A DNA stretch of 64,000 bases from DASXRU01 sp034665305 (GCA_034665305.1 JAXDFZ010000011.1:186001-250000); one strand, 5' to 3'. Shown: positions 1 through 8,624, counted from the first letter of the stretch. The notes: generated by a model not told the origin, from the letters alone. Translations and numbers: made by a program.

Positions 1-1
1 C

Positions 2-574
2 GTAATCGCAAAGTTTAGAATGACCGGCGCGTTGCTGGAGGGACATTTTGTTCTCTCGAGCGGGCTCCACAGCTCAACCTATCTGCAGTGCGCCATTGCT
101 TTGCAGCAACCATCGGTGGCGGCTGTGTTTGGCGCCGCTATTGCTGAACGAGTTCGCGAACAGAACGTGCAGACCATCGCTGCTCCGGCAATCGGCGGCA
201 TCATCATCGGTTACGAAGTGGCGCGGAGTTTGGATGTGCGGTTCATTTGGACTGAGCGGGAACAGGGAACGATGTCGCTGCGCCGCGGTTTCGCGGTCGC
301 CCCCGGCGAGCGGATCCTGGTCGTCGAGGACGTCATCACAACTGGGGGCTCCACGCGCGAAACAATCGAAGTACTGACGGCGGCGGGCGCTGATGTTGTC
401 AGCGCGGCTTCGATCATCGATCGCTCGGGCGGCAATGCGGACGTCGGAGTGCCGCGATTGGCACTTGCTACTTTGGAAGTGCCGGCTCTTGATCCATCAA
501 TTTGTCCCGCCTGTGCGCGCGGTGAGTTAGCAATCAAACCTGGCAGCAGGACGGCCGTGAACCGTAAACAGTGA
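2..574 (+). CDS. pyrE: Orotate phosphoribosyltransferase, 5' end outside window
   Basis: Joins orotate to PRPP to make OMP in de novo pyrimidine synthesis. The frame is open to the left edge: codons from base 2 read VIAKFR and run into the family block TGALLEGHF...LSSGLHS, so the ATG at base 20 is internal and the real start lies upstream of the window. The PRPP loop ILVVEDVITTGGST is at residues 99-112 counted from base 20. The last codons (AVNRKQ, stop) lie inside the heptad repeat that follows, so the C-terminus is partly built from repeat DNA. carB at 51570 is the only other pyrimidine gene here. Confidence 0.93.
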   Translation, partial: VIAKFRMTGALLEGHFVLSSGLHSSTYLQCAIALQQPSVAAVFGAAIAERVREQNVQTIAAPAIGGIIIGYEVARSLDVRFIWTEREQGTMSLRRGFAVAPGERILVVEDVITTGGSTRETIEVLTAAGADVVSAASIIDRSGGNADVGVPRLALATLEVPALDPSICPACARGELAIKPGSRTAVNRKQ

Positions 575-704
575 ACGTGAACCGTGAACCGTGAACAGTA
601 AACTGTAAACAGAACATTAAGTCGACGTGTACCGTTCACTGCCACTGCCACTGCTCACTGCTCACTGCTCACTGTTTACGGTTCACGATTCACGGTTCAC
701 GATT
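553..704. repeat. Inverted heptad-repeat array between pyrE and truA
   Basis: The left half (about 555-612) repeats units such as GTGAACC and GTAAACA at 7-bp period. The right half (about 650-703) carries CTCACTG three times and then TTCACGG-type units, roughly the reverse complement of the left half. The two halves could form a long imperfect hairpin. The array covers the pyrE stop codon and ends about 10 nt before the truA ATG. No Shine-Dalgarno sequence is visible in the remaining pyrimidine-rich gap. Confidence 0.85.
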
Positions 705-712
705 TTTCCCCA

Positions 713-1465
713 ATGAATTTCAAGCTCACGCTCCAATACGACGGCACGGATTTTCACGGTTGGCAGATCCAGAATGAGCTGCGTACCGTACAGGGCGAGT
801 TAACGCGCGTCCTGTCGCTGCTGGAAGGCGGGGCCGTGGTAGTTCATGGTTCGGGTCGCACGGACGCGGGTGTACATGCAGAAGGGCAAGTCGCCAGCGT
901 GCAACTGCAACGGACCTTCACGCCTGAGAAACTGCGGTCCGCAATCAACGGCAACCTGGAGCGGGACGTGCGGGTTTTGGATGTGCGCGAAGTTGATGAC
1001 GATTTCCATGCGCGGTATTCAGCCCGCGGCAAAACATATATTTACCGAATTGTGAGCGCGCCGGTTATTTCACCTTTTTGGAACCGCTACGCGTTACAGG
1101 AAGCACGAACCCTCGATCTATCGCGCCTGCGGTCCGCTGCGCAGGTCTTCCTCGGAGAGCATGACTGGACCGCGTTTTCTGCCGCGCAAACCGATAGTGA
1201 AACCCGCGTGCGAACCATCACTGCCCTGGAAGTTTCCGAGCGCTGGGATGAGCGTGGCCAGTGCCCTTTGATTGAAATCTGGGCGACGGCGGATGGGTTT
1301 CTGCGTTACATGGTGCGCTCGATTGTGGGCACGTTGCTGGCGGCGGCGCGCGAGGAAATTGAAGAGGAACAGATCCAACGTGCTATTCAAACCGGCGAAC
1401 GATCGCTGGCGGGTGCGACTGCGCCGGCTTGCGGGTTAACGCTTAAGAGCGTTCTCTACGACTGA
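713..1465 (+). CDS. truA: tRNA pseudouridine(38-40) synthase
   Basis: Isomerises uridines 38-40 in the anticodon arm of tRNAs. The 250-aa length is normal for the family. The N-terminal block LQYDGTDFHGWQ and the catalytic loop GSGRTDAGVHA (residues 46-56, nucleophile Asp51) are intact, as is the C-terminal RYMVRSIVGTLL helix. The start is fixed by the family N-terminus; the codon is preceded by a T/C-rich stretch and the heptad array instead of a ribosome binding site. It is co-directional with pyrE. Confidence 0.97.
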   Translation: MNFKLTLQYDGTDFHGWQIQNELRTVQGELTRVLSLLEGGAVVVHGSGRTDAGVHAEGQVASVQLQRTFTPEKLRSAINGNLERDVRVLDVREVDDDFHARYSARGKTYIYRIVSAPVISPFWNRYALQEARTLDLSRLRSAAQVFLGEHDWTAFSAAQTDSETRVRTITALEVSERWDERGQCPLIEIWATADGFLRYMVRSIVGTLLAAAREEIEEEQIQRAIQTGERSLAGATAPACGLTLKSVLYD

Positions 1466-1507
1466 AATCAGGCGGGCGATTGAGATTGGCTCTCGCCAGG
1501 AGTAGGT

Positions 1508-1662
1508 TGCGACGCTTAGGGTCGCGGTGAATTTAGCCGTGGCTTTCAAGCCACGGATCGACCGTTTGGAAAAAAAACGATCGTCGTGACATTTTGCGCG
1601 CATGTCAGGTCCCGGCCTTGAAAGGCCGGGCTAAAATCCTTCGACGCTAAGCGTCGCGGGGG
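1508..1662. repeat. Nested paired palindromes
   Basis: Outer arms GACGCTTAGGGTCGCGG (near 1511) and GACGCTAAGCGTCGCGG (near 1643) enclose inner arms TTTAGCCGTGGCTTTC (near 1530) and GGCCTTGAAAGGCCGGG (near 1614). Each arm is itself nearly self-complementary, and the right pair mirrors the left pair. The element fills most of the space between truA and the methyltransferase. It has no coding potential. Confidence 0.75.
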
Positions 1663-1703
1663 GACCTGTTCCTCAGTCGCATTATTAATTCTTCGAGAGA
1701 CGA

Positions 1704-2468
1704 ATGCAGCCGAACGACTACGCCGATCTATATGCGTTGGAGGACGAGCTTTGGTGGTTTGCAGGAATGCGCGAAATCGCGGCCGTGCTGCTCGATCCGA
1801 TTTGCCCGGTTAACGCGAACCGGGTCGTTCTTGACGCCGGCTGCGGAGCGGGAGGCAATCTCAACTGGCTGCGACGTTACACCGCGCGGGACCGGATTTT
1901 TGCTGTCGACTTCAACTCTGACGCGTTGCGTTTCTGCCGCGCACGGAAGCATGAGTTGCTGGCGCAGGCGTCGGTGGTTGCGCTTCCGTTTCAGTCGGGA
2001 ATCTTCGATCTCGTCACCAGCTTCGACGTGCTGGGCCAACTCTCTGATCAAGACGACGAAAAGGCGTTACGCGAAATGAACCGCGTTATGAAACCGCGCG
2101 GCGTGGTCATGGTTCGCGCCGCCGCCTATCAGTGGTTGCATAGCGGACATGACATCGCGCTACACACGCAACAGCGCTATGACCTTGCATTGCTGAGTCG
2201 GAAGGTTGAGGCCGCAGGCTTTCGCGTCTTGCGCGCAACTTACGCGAACAGTTTGCTGTTGCCGGCAGCGATGCTACGCCGGCTGGTCTTAAAACGAATT
2301 GGCCTTGTTGATCAAGGCTCCGACGTAAAGCGGCTTCCTTCTGAAGCTCTGAACAAAGTTTTTACGACGATGCTCCATGGCGAAGCGCGTTGGTTGCGAA
2401 GGCCCGGGGCTCGTTTGCGTTTCGGCCTATCGGCGATATGCGTCGCCGAAAAACGGGGTGAGCAGTAG
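1704..2468 (+). CDS. Class I SAM-dependent methyltransferase
   Basis: Predicted small-molecule methyltransferase (Methyltransf_11 type), 254 aa. Motif I is VVLDAGCGAGGN (residues 41-52), the acidic end of strand 2 is FAVDF (66-70), and FDLVTSFDVLGQL (101-113) is the motif IV region. The N-terminal LWWFAGMREI is typical of methyltransferases encoded in surface-glycan and lipid-glycosylation clusters. Downstream on the opposite strand lie an epimerase and a glycosyltransferase, which fits such a role, but the substrate cannot be read from the sequence. The last codons form the left arm of a long inverted repeat. Confidence 0.85.
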   Translation: MQPNDYADLYALEDELWWFAGMREIAAVLLDPICPVNANRVVLDAGCGAGGNLNWLRRYTARDRIFAVDFNSDALRFCRARKHELLAQASVVALPFQSGIFDLVTSFDVLGQLSDQDDEKALREMNRVMKPRGVVMVRAAAYQWLHSGHDIALHTQQRYDLALLSRKVEAAGFRVLRATYANSLLLPAAMLRRLVLKRIGLVDQGSDVKRLPSEALNKVFTTMLHGEARWLRRPGARLRFGLSAICVAEKRGEQ

Positions 2469-2600
2469 TCACTCAACTTCTTCACTGGGACCGCGGGCGT
2501 CCCGCCCGCCGCTAATCGTCAGCGGTAATTATCATGGAATCCTGTTTGACAAATGCGGGCGGGACGCCCGCGGTCCCAGTGAAGAGCTTGAGTGACTGCT
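2459..2600. terminator. Bidirectional hairpin between convergent genes
   Basis: Arms of about 46 bp, at 2459-2508 and 2554-2600, are near-perfect reverse complements; the core is GACCGCGGGCGTCCCGCCCG, with GTCACTCAA further out. The left arm includes the stop of the methyltransferase, and the right arm stops 2 nt before the stop of the epimerase on the other strand. The position suggests transcription termination in both directions. There is no long T tract, so the mechanism is inferred. Confidence 0.65.
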
Positions 2601-2602
2601 CC

Positions 2603-3655
2603 CTATGTGACGCTCAAGGGTGTCTCAACCAGTTCCGATAATTCATTCACGCCGGGCGCCCAGTAATGCTCGCGATGCTCCTGATAAAACTTGATCGTGC
2701 GCGCCAATCCTTCGCGCAGCGGCGTGCTGGGACGCCAACCAAGCATCGTTTCAATCTTCCTGGCGCTGCAATAGGAGTTGCCGATTTCAATCAACTGACG
2801 TTCGGGTGGGAACGCCACACACCGAACTTTGCCGCGGCCGGTTAGCGAAATCAGCTCGGTCGCAAGTGCCGCCAGGCTGGTCGGTTCGCTACCGCCCAGA
2901 TTGAAAATCTCACCTTCGGCCCGTTCACTCGCTCCCACCAACAACAACGCTTCGACGACATCGTCGACGTAATTCAGGTCGCGGCGTTGCTTGCCATCGC
3001 CGAACAGTTCAATCGTCTGGCCGTCGATCGCCTGGCGAATGAACCAGGGAACAAAGCCCTGCCGGTCGTGCCAAATCAGCTGCCGCGGACCGTAGGTATT
3101 TGTCAGCCGCAGGCATACCGTGCGCGTGCCGTAGATGCTTTGATAGAGCTGGTGATAAAGCTCGGCGGCGCGCTTATGTATGCCGTTAATGTCGAGGGGC
3201 GCAATGCGATGCTCTTCATCGATGGGAAGATAGACCGGCTTGCCGTACACCTGACGCGTGCTCGTGAAAACAATTTTCGCGTGGGGATTGTAATTCCGGC
3301 AGACCTCAAGCAACGTAAGTTGAGCGGCGCAATTCAACTCCAGATCGCGCTGCGGATACTGCAGAGACTCCAGATGGCTCACGTTGCCGGCAAGATTGAA
3401 GATGTAATCTACGCCCCCAACTAGATGACTAATTACGGTGGCGTCGTTAATGCTGGCCCGATGCACGCGAACGCGGCCATCCAGGCCGTGAATATTGAAA
3501 AGGTTCCCACCTTGTCCCGGTATCAGGGCGTCGACGATCGAGACATTTACGTCGCCGATCTCGATCAAACGTCGCGCCAGGTTACTGCCGATGAACCCGA
3601 GACCACCGGTTATCAGCACGGAACGTTCTTTGTATTCCTGATAATGATTAGTCAT
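2603..3655 (-). CDS. NAD-dependent epimerase/dehydratase (extended SDR)
   Basis: Nucleotide-sugar epimerase or dehydratase family, 350 aa. The NAD-binding loop is ITGGLGFIGSN (residues 15-25). STRQVYG supplies the catalytic Ser/Thr strand, and RLTNTYGPR and RDLNYVDDVV are the usual substrate-side motifs. The YxxxK motif is altered: the aligned segment reads DINGIHK, so Lys is kept and Tyr is replaced by Asn. From memory, a subfamily with NGINK here exists, so this is probably not a decay mutation. Its ATG overlaps the stop of the upstream glycosyltransferase in an ATGA, implying translational coupling. Confidence 0.85.
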   Translation of the reverse strand: MTNHYQEYKERSVLITGGLGFIGSNLARRLIEIGDVNVSIVDALIPGQGGNLFNIHGLDGRVRVHRASINDATVISHLVGGVDYIFNLAGNVSHLESLQYPQRDLELNCAAQLTLLEVCRNYNPHAKIVFTSTRQVYGKPVYLPIDEEHRIAPLDINGIHKRAAELYHQLYQSIYGTRTVCLRLTNTYGPRQLIWHDRQGFVPWFIRQAIDGQTIELFGDGKQRRDLNYVDDVVEALLLVGASERAEGEIFNLGGSEPTSLAALATELISLTGRGKVRCVAFPPERQLIEIGNSYCSARKIETMLGWRPSTPLREGLARTIKFYQEHREHYWAPGVNELSELVETPLSVT

Positions 3656-4374
3656 GAATGGACCCGCTCGACCGCAGGCAGGTGGCTCATCAAACGCAAC
3701 CTGAGTCCAACCAGTTCAATCATGGTAGCGATGATTCGCCAGACAGTGAAAAACTGCGATCGCCCATGCGTTCTGGGAAAATGATGCACGCCGACCTCGG
3801 TGAAGCGACAACCGGCCCGTTGCAGCTTTGCAATCAACTCAACACAGATGGCCCCACTCGTGGAGGTTAGCTCTATCTGCTGCATGCGTTCCCGCCGGAT
3901 TAGGCGAAAATCGCAGTCGACGTCACGGACCGGCAGGCGAAAGAGCAAGTGCGCGAATTGATTGTAAGCTCCACCAAGCACGCGGCGTGGGGCGCTGTCA
4001 GCGCGCTTTAGTTTGAAGCCATTCACGACATCAACATCGTCCGTCATTCGCTCCAACAGTATCGGCAAATCTCCGGTGTCATACTGCCCGTCGCCGTCGG
4101 TGTAAAAAATAAGTTCCTTGCTGGCGCGGGCAAATCCGCTGCGAAGCGCGCAGCCATAACCGGCGTTCTTTGCATGATGGACGACACTCACAAATGGTGA
4201 ATCGCGCTCGAGCTCGTCGGCGATCAGGGAGGTTCGGTCGGTGCTGCCGTCGTCGATGATGATTACTTCATAATCATGCGACAGTTTGGGCAACAGTGCG
4301 AGGCTCTCTTTAACGAGCCGGGCGATTGTGCCTTCGTCATTGTAAGCAGGAAAAAAGACGCTTATACTTTTGAT
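3652..4374 (-). CDS. Family 2 glycosyltransferase (dolichol-phosphate mannosyltransferase type)
   Basis: Cytoplasmic-face transferase that probably loads a sugar onto a polyprenyl phosphate. The UDP-binding strand EVIIIDDGSTDRT, the metal motif YTDGDGQYD and the late FRLIRRE are clear. The frame extends upstream of the first usual start (TTG at 4293) and encodes the missing first strand SISVFFPAYNDEGTIARLV, bounded by an in-frame TAA at 4386-4384. No ATG, GTG or TTG lies in that stretch. An ATC at 4374 falls where relatives have Met (IKSIS for MKSIS), so a rare start codon or a base error is likely. The partner membrane glycosyltransferase is divergent at 4450. Confidence 0.85.
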   Translation of the reverse strand: MKSISVFFPAYNDEGTIARLVKESLALLPKLSHDYEVIIIDDGSTDRTSLIADELERDSPFVSVVHHAKNAGYGCALRSGFARASKELIFYTDGDGQYDTGDLPILLERMTDDVDVVNGFKLKRADSAPRRVLGGAYNQFAHLLFRLPVRDVDCDFRLIRRERMQQIELTSTSGAICVELIAKLQRAGCRFTEVGVHHFPRTHGRSQFFTVWRIIATMIELVGLRLRLMSHLPAVERVHS

Positions 4375-4449
4375 GACTTCGAATTATCTCCACTCTTAAA
4401 GCGTCGCCTCTGAAATAAGTGGGCGGAGGTTAGCTCACGCCGGTAACAG

Positions 4450-5859
4450 ATGCAAGCCCAGTATTGCTTAACGGAGAAGTTCGGTTCCTTCCTACGAATT
4501 CTCTCGGCCCATCGCACCGCTGTCATCATAATTCTGCTGCTGGCGCTGACCTGTCGCGCGGTTCTCACGTTCCGCTTTCCCCTGGTTGGACCAGACGAAC
4601 GACGTTACACGGTCCCAGCGGTGAACATGCTTGCCGGTCGCGGGTTTTCCGTCTCCCTGGACCCGCCATATGTGCCCAGCAAACAAGCGATGCCGCTTTA
4701 CCCGCTCTTTATTGCGGGAGTCTACGCAGTGTTTGGCAGGAACAACGTAGCCGTCAGAATCGCGCAGGATCTGTTGGACCTGATTACTTGCGTGTTAGTC
4801 GCCTTCGTCTCCTTCGGTCTCGCGCCCATGCGTGTGCGGTACGCCGCGGCAATCGCGGCGCTGACAATTTACGGATTCTTGTCCTGGTTCACTCTGCACT
4901 GGACCAGGTTTGTTTTGACTGAGACGCTCGCGGTTTTTCTAACTACCCTGGCCATTGCAACCGCAGTCTTGGCAATGGAGCGGCGCTGGTTTTGGGCCGT
5001 CGCCGGGGGAGTGTGCGGCCTTGCTTTGCTGACGCGGGGTGACTCACTGTTGCTGATTGGAGCTTTCGGTTTGTTCCTCATGTTCCAGATCGCGCGCACG
5101 CGATCGCTTGCGAGTGCCGGCAGTCTCCTGATGTTTAGTGCGGCTATTTGTTTGGTTATGGCTCCCTGGGTGATTCGCAACTACATACGCTTCGGAAAAC
5201 TCGAACCACTTGCCTCGGAATATGGGTTCGCGCGCGACCAGGAAATGCCGGTCGGATATTTATCGTGGATCCGAACGTGGATGACCGACGAAACGCATTT
5301 CCAGGCTTTCCTCCCGGCTTTTGCCCATCAGTCGTTTAATCCGGACGAACTGCCGGACGATATCTTCGACTCGCCAGAAGAAAAGGTACGCGTCGTTAAG
5401 CTCTTGGAAGCACGCAACGAGGGTGGCGGGCTAACTGCCGAGATGAGCAATGAATTTCGCGAGATCGCCAACGATAGGATCCGGCGCGACCCGTTGCGAT
5501 TCTATGTCTGGTTGCCAATCAAGCGCATAGGGTCGTGCTGGTTAACAAGTTTTTCAACTTACCATCGCCCGTTCAGATTTCTGCGAATCATTTTAGTGTT
5601 GCCGATAGTGATTGGCGGGCTGCTGGGCATGGCATTCTTCGCGGGCAGCCGGCCGCTCAACCAACTCGTCGTGTTGATAATCGTGATCAGGAGCGCGTTT
5701 CTCGGATACTTTTACGCACCGGAAGCGCGCTACATCGTGGAAGCTTATCCAGCGATGATCGCAGCGTGCGGCGTTACGGTTGCGGTGACGTGGCGGTATC
5801 TAGTAAAGCGAACTGTTAGTTCGCGACGAGAGAAGGGAATTAGCGCGCGCGCAAACTAA
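4450..5859 (+). CDS. Membrane glycosyltransferase, ArnT/PMT-like
   Basis: Polytopic protein of 469 aa with about ten hydrophobic segments, resembling the GT39/PMT_2 group that moves a sugar from a polyprenyl-phosphate donor to a periplasmic acceptor. After the first membrane helix comes PLVGPDERRY, matching the acidic DE motif of the first periplasmic loop; LLTRGDSLLL and WVIRNYIRFG are other family-type segments. It is divergent from the GT2 gene that would make its donor, with only 75 bp between them for promoters. The acceptor is unknown. Confidence 0.8.
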   Translation: MQAQYCLTEKFGSFLRILSAHRTAVIIILLLALTCRAVLTFRFPLVGPDERRYTVPAVNMLAGRGFSVSLDPPYVPSKQAMPLYPLFIAGVYAVFGRNNVAVRIAQDLLDLITCVLVAFVSFGLAPMRVRYAAAIAALTIYGFLSWFTLHWTRFVLTETLAVFLTTLAIATAVLAMERRWFWAVAGGVCGLALLTRGDSLLLIGAFGLFLMFQIARTRSLASAGSLLMFSAAICLVMAPWVIRNYIRFGKLEPLASEYGFARDQEMPVGYLSWIRTWMTDETHFQAFLPAFAHQSFNPDELPDDIFDSPEEKVRVVKLLEARNEGGGLTAEMSNEFREIANDRIRRDPLRFYVWLPIKRIGSCWLTSFSTYHRPFRFLRIILVLPIVIGGLLGMAFFAGSRPLNQLVVLIIVIRSAFLGYFYAPEARYIVEAYPAMIAACGVTVAVTWRYLVKRTVSSRREKGISARAN

Positions 5860-5882
5860 TGGTTAGTGTGACGCAACTCCTT

Positions 5883-5992
5883 GAAGCGCGGTGGCCTGGC
5901 GCCGCTTTGGTCTGCGGTTGGTTCGCACCCCTTGCTAACAAGAATCCACTGACCGGCGGCGAAGGCGGCGTCAGGCCGCCGCACTCCAAGAA
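5883..5992. repeat. Paired palindrome, GGCCTGACGCCGC family
   Basis: The left arm (5883-5915) contains GGCCTGGCGCCGCTTTGG and the right arm (5965-5992) contains GGCGTCAGGCCGCCGCACTC, its near reverse complement. A closer-matching second copy lies at 36189-36291. Any reading frame crossing this region is repeat-derived and not supported as a gene. Together with the next element it fills most of the 539-bp gene-free space between 5860 and 6398. Confidence 0.75.
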
Positions 5993-6154
5993 GTTGACGC
6001 GGGCGCCGCAGCCACTCTCCACTTTAAGAAAAGGGGCTTGTTACAAAGAGGGCGGGATAACTGCCGTAGCGTTGCGCCTGACCGGAGTGGCGAATAAGAT
6101 GTACCGTCAAGCGCGGGTAGATTCAAGTTTGAAGTGGAACGTTCAGAAAGTGCT

Positions 6155-6325
6155 TTCGCTCCAGCGGAGCGAGATGTATAGCACCAGCAGGCCTGATTAA
6201 TCCTCGCTCCGTTTGGAGCGAGACATAAGACGTGTTGACGAACCAACCAAAGATATTGCGCTCCTCCGGAGCGCGGAACAATAGGGAAAGCCTGGGATTA
6301 TAGACATCTCGCTCCTCTGGGGCGA
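6155..6325. repeat. Four tandem-spaced GCTCCNNNGGAGC palindromes
   Basis: Four related palindromes occur at about 6157-6175, 6203-6222, 6258-6276 and 6307-6325: CGCTCCAGCGGAGCG, CGCTCCGTTTGGAGCG, CGCTCCTCCGGAGCG and CGCTCCTCTGGGGCG. Flanking GAGATGTATA and TATAGACATCTC show that the outer copies are in opposite orientation. The array lies 75 bp before uppS and could influence transcription or mRNA processing of the uppS-ispG block. Confidence 0.75.
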
Positions 6326-6398
6326 AAACAGTTGCCGGTGTTTGCAGTTCCAAAAATTGACTGCGACATCTACTTTTTGGTTATCAACCGATAAATGA

Positions 6399-7190
6399 AT
6401 GCTTACGGACTTTGAAACTGTAGTTAACGCCGGCTCACGCGATGAGACGCTGCTGGCGGCCATCGATTGGGACCGTCTGCCTCGCCACGTGGCGATCATC
6501 ATGGATGGCAACGGGCGTTGGGCGGCGCAACGCGGACAGCCGCGGATTGCCGGTCACCGCGCCGGCGTCGAGGCCGTGCGCGCCGCGGTTGATACGGGCG
6601 CGCGTTTGGGTCTTGGCGCTTTAACGCTATACGCCTTTTCCACGGAGAATTGGAAACGGCCGCGTTACGAAGTGGACGCGCTGATGCGCATGCTGCGGCG
6701 TTACCTGCGTTTAGAGTTGGATGAGATTCACAAGCAGAACATTCGTTTTCAAACCATTGGCCGGACAGCCGATCTGGCCGGCAATGTGCAGCTTGAGATT
6801 GCGCGCGCGACTGCCCACACAGCGGCAAACACCGGGATGGTCTTGAGCGTAGCTTTGAACTACGGCGGACGCGCTGAGATTGTTGACGCGACTCGCGCCG
6901 CGATGAAAAGCTTGATCGCTGAAGGAAAGGGTCCGGACGATCTTGACGAGGACGCGATTGCCCGCGAGCTTTACACGAACAATTTGCCGGAGCTCGACTT
7001 GCTGGTGCGCACCAGTGGTGAGTTGCGCATTTCAAACTTCCTCTTGTGGCAAAGCGCTTACGCGGAGATTCACGTGACCGATACGTTGTGGCCCGATTTC
7101 CGTCGCGTGCATTTGCTCGAAGCCCTGGCGGATTACCAGGGACGCAACCGCCGCTTCGGGGGACTAAAGCTGGTGGTGAATGCGAAGTGA
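6399..7190 (+). CDS. uppS: Isoprenyl transferase (undecaprenyl diphosphate synthase)
   Basis: Condenses isopentenyl diphosphate units onto farnesyl diphosphate to make the C55 carrier lipid of cell-wall synthesis. The signature HVAIIMDGNGRWA is at residues 30-42 with catalytic Asp36; AFSTENWKRP and the C-terminal RTSGELRISNFLLWQ are also intact. The 263-aa length is normal with a slightly long N-terminus. It heads the conserved uppS-cdsA-dxr-rseP-ispG order; frr, often just upstream, is absent here, replaced by repeats. Confidence 0.97.
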   Translation: MLTDFETVVNAGSRDETLLAAIDWDRLPRHVAIIMDGNGRWAAQRGQPRIAGHRAGVEAVRAAVDTGARLGLGALTLYAFSTENWKRPRYEVDALMRMLRRYLRLELDEIHKQNIRFQTIGRTADLAGNVQLEIARATAHTAANTGMVLSVALNYGGRAEIVDATRAAMKSLIAEGKGPDDLDEDAIARELYTNNLPELDLLVRTSGELRISNFLLWQSAYAEIHVTDTLWPDFRRVHLLEALADYQGRNRRFGGLKLVVNAK

Positions 7191-7254
7191 AGCGCACGCC
7201 CGGCGTAGTAGCGTGCCGCTGCTGGTTACAAATCGAACTAGATAAGAGACGAAC

Positions 7255-8136
7255 TTGCCCACACCCACACAAAAACCAAAAAGCAAATTAGCCAACCTCA
7301 GTTCTTCAACAGCCCGCGTTCTGACCGCCGTCGTAGCCTTGCCGGTGTTGATTGCGTCAATTGTATTTCCGCAGCTAACTATCTTGTTCGTCGTGCTGGC
7401 GGCCGCAGTGATGATTGTGGCGTTAGCAGAATTCTGGCTACTCGCGGGGAAGCGGGGCATAAAGGCGGACTTCGCGGCGGGCTATCTTGCGGCCGTGGCA
7501 CTGCTGGCGGTTTTCTCGTTCACGGAGCCACGTTTCATGCCGGACTTGTTCATGATCGAAGTGGTCCTGATCGTGCTGACGATGGGAACACTGACCGCGG
7601 CGATGTTCAGAGGCGCTCCGTTTGAGAAAATGATTGCGTCCGTCGGCACGACGCTGTTGGGTGTCATGTACGTCGCGCTGTTGGGCGGTCATCTGGTGGC
7701 CACGCGCGTGGGATTCGCGCACCCGTTATCGATGCATCTGTTGTCATTCTTTTTCCTGGTGCTGATGGGCGGCGATACGGCTGCGTATTACGTGGGACGG
7801 GCGTTTGGCAAACACAAACTCGCGCCGAAAGTCAGCCCAGGGAAAACGTGGGAAGGTGCGGTCGGAGCGATGGCCGCGAGCTTGCTGCTGGCCACACTCG
7901 CGCATTACTGGTTTTTCCGCGAACTGCCTTTGAAGTGGGCCCTGCCGCTGGCAGCCGTAATGAATGTGCTGGGCGTCCTAGGTGACCTGGCCGAAAGCGC
8001 CCTGAAACGCAGTGCCGATGCAAAGGATGCGGCAAGCTTTCTACCGGGTCACGGCGGGTTTCTCGATCGGCTGGATAGCTTGCTGTTCAACGCGCCGCTC
8101 ATCTACTATTTCGCGCGCCTGTATTTTCGCTCATGA
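7255..8136 (+). CDS. cdsA: Phosphatidate cytidylyltransferase
   Basis: Makes CDP-diacylglycerol from phosphatidate and CTP, the precursor of membrane phospholipids. The protein has 293 aa and about eight membrane helices. The family signature is present near the C-terminus as SALKRSADAKDAAS followed by LPGHGGFLDRLDS. The predicted start is a TTG at 7255, 64 nt after uppS; no in-frame ATG lies before the first helix. It is cotranscribed with uppS by position. Confidence 0.96.
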   Translation: MPTPTQKPKSKLANLSSSTARVLTAVVALPVLIASIVFPQLTILFVVLAAAVMIVALAEFWLLAGKRGIKADFAAGYLAAVALLAVFSFTEPRFMPDLFMIEVVLIVLTMGTLTAAMFRGAPFEKMIASVGTTLLGVMYVALLGGHLVATRVGFAHPLSMHLLSFFFLVLMGGDTAAYYVGRAFGKHKLAPKVSPGKTWEGAVGAMAASLLLATLAHYWFFRELPLKWALPLAAVMNVLGVLGDLAESALKRSADAKDAASFLPGHGGFLDRLDSLLFNAPLIYYFARLYFRS

Positions 8137-8178
8137 GACTGATTTAGCCGATTTTCAGTGGTTGGGAGTTAATAACCG

Positions 8179-8601
8179 ATGACTACTAAAAAGATCGTTA
8201 TCATTGTCTCCAGCATAGTCATCGGCCTGGGCCTGTTGATTGCTCTTTTCATCGCTGCGATCGTGGGAACAGTTTTCTATTCGATCGCAAATAGCGACGC
8301 CGCTGTGGTGGCAAAGGAGTATCTTAAGAACAGCGAGACGTTGAAAAGCGACATCGGCGAACTGAAAGACTTCGGCACGTTCATCACCGGAAACATCAAC
8401 GTGAATAACGCCAACGGCCAGGCGACGTTATACCTGAAGGCTATTGGGGAGCGGCGCGATGCTCAAGCAACTGTTAGTTTGATCTATCGCAGTGGACACC
8501 AGTGGCGCGTGACAGAGGCTTCCTATAAGAACGCTGCGGGCCAGACGATCGATCTACTGAATCCTTATGAACCACCACCGGAATCATCGCCAGAGCCTTA
8601 G
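8179..8601 (+). CDS. Membrane-anchored protein with Coa1-like domain
   Basis: A 140-aa protein with a short basic N-terminus, one long hydrophobic helix (about residues 6-34), and a small soluble domain after it. The domain pattern (EYLKNSETLKSDIGELKDFG, then a glycine/asparagine turn, then GQATLYLKAIGERRDAQATV) resembles the cytochrome-oxidase-assembly-factor-1 (Coa1) fold found in many bacterial membrane proteins of unknown role. It ends in a Pro/Glu tail. It sits between cdsA and dxr, where the conserved block usually has no gene. The function is unknown. Confidence 0.7.
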   Translation: MTTKKIVIIVSSIVIGLGLLIALFIAAIVGTVFYSIANSDAAVVAKEYLKNSETLKSDIGELKDFGTFITGNINVNNANGQATLYLKAIGERRDAQATVSLIYRSGHQWRVTEASYKNAAGQTIDLLNPYEPPPESSPEP

Positions 8602-8624
8602 CTGGTAAAGGACAAGCGAAACAC

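Noticed and set aside
553..704. CRISPR-like array
   Set aside because: Units are 7 bp, degenerate and without unique spacers; the halves are inverted. No cas gene is in the window.
5859..6200. Open frame of 113 codons after the membrane glycosyltransferase
   Set aside because: It runs through palindromic repeats on both sides and has no family-like sequence or ribosome site.
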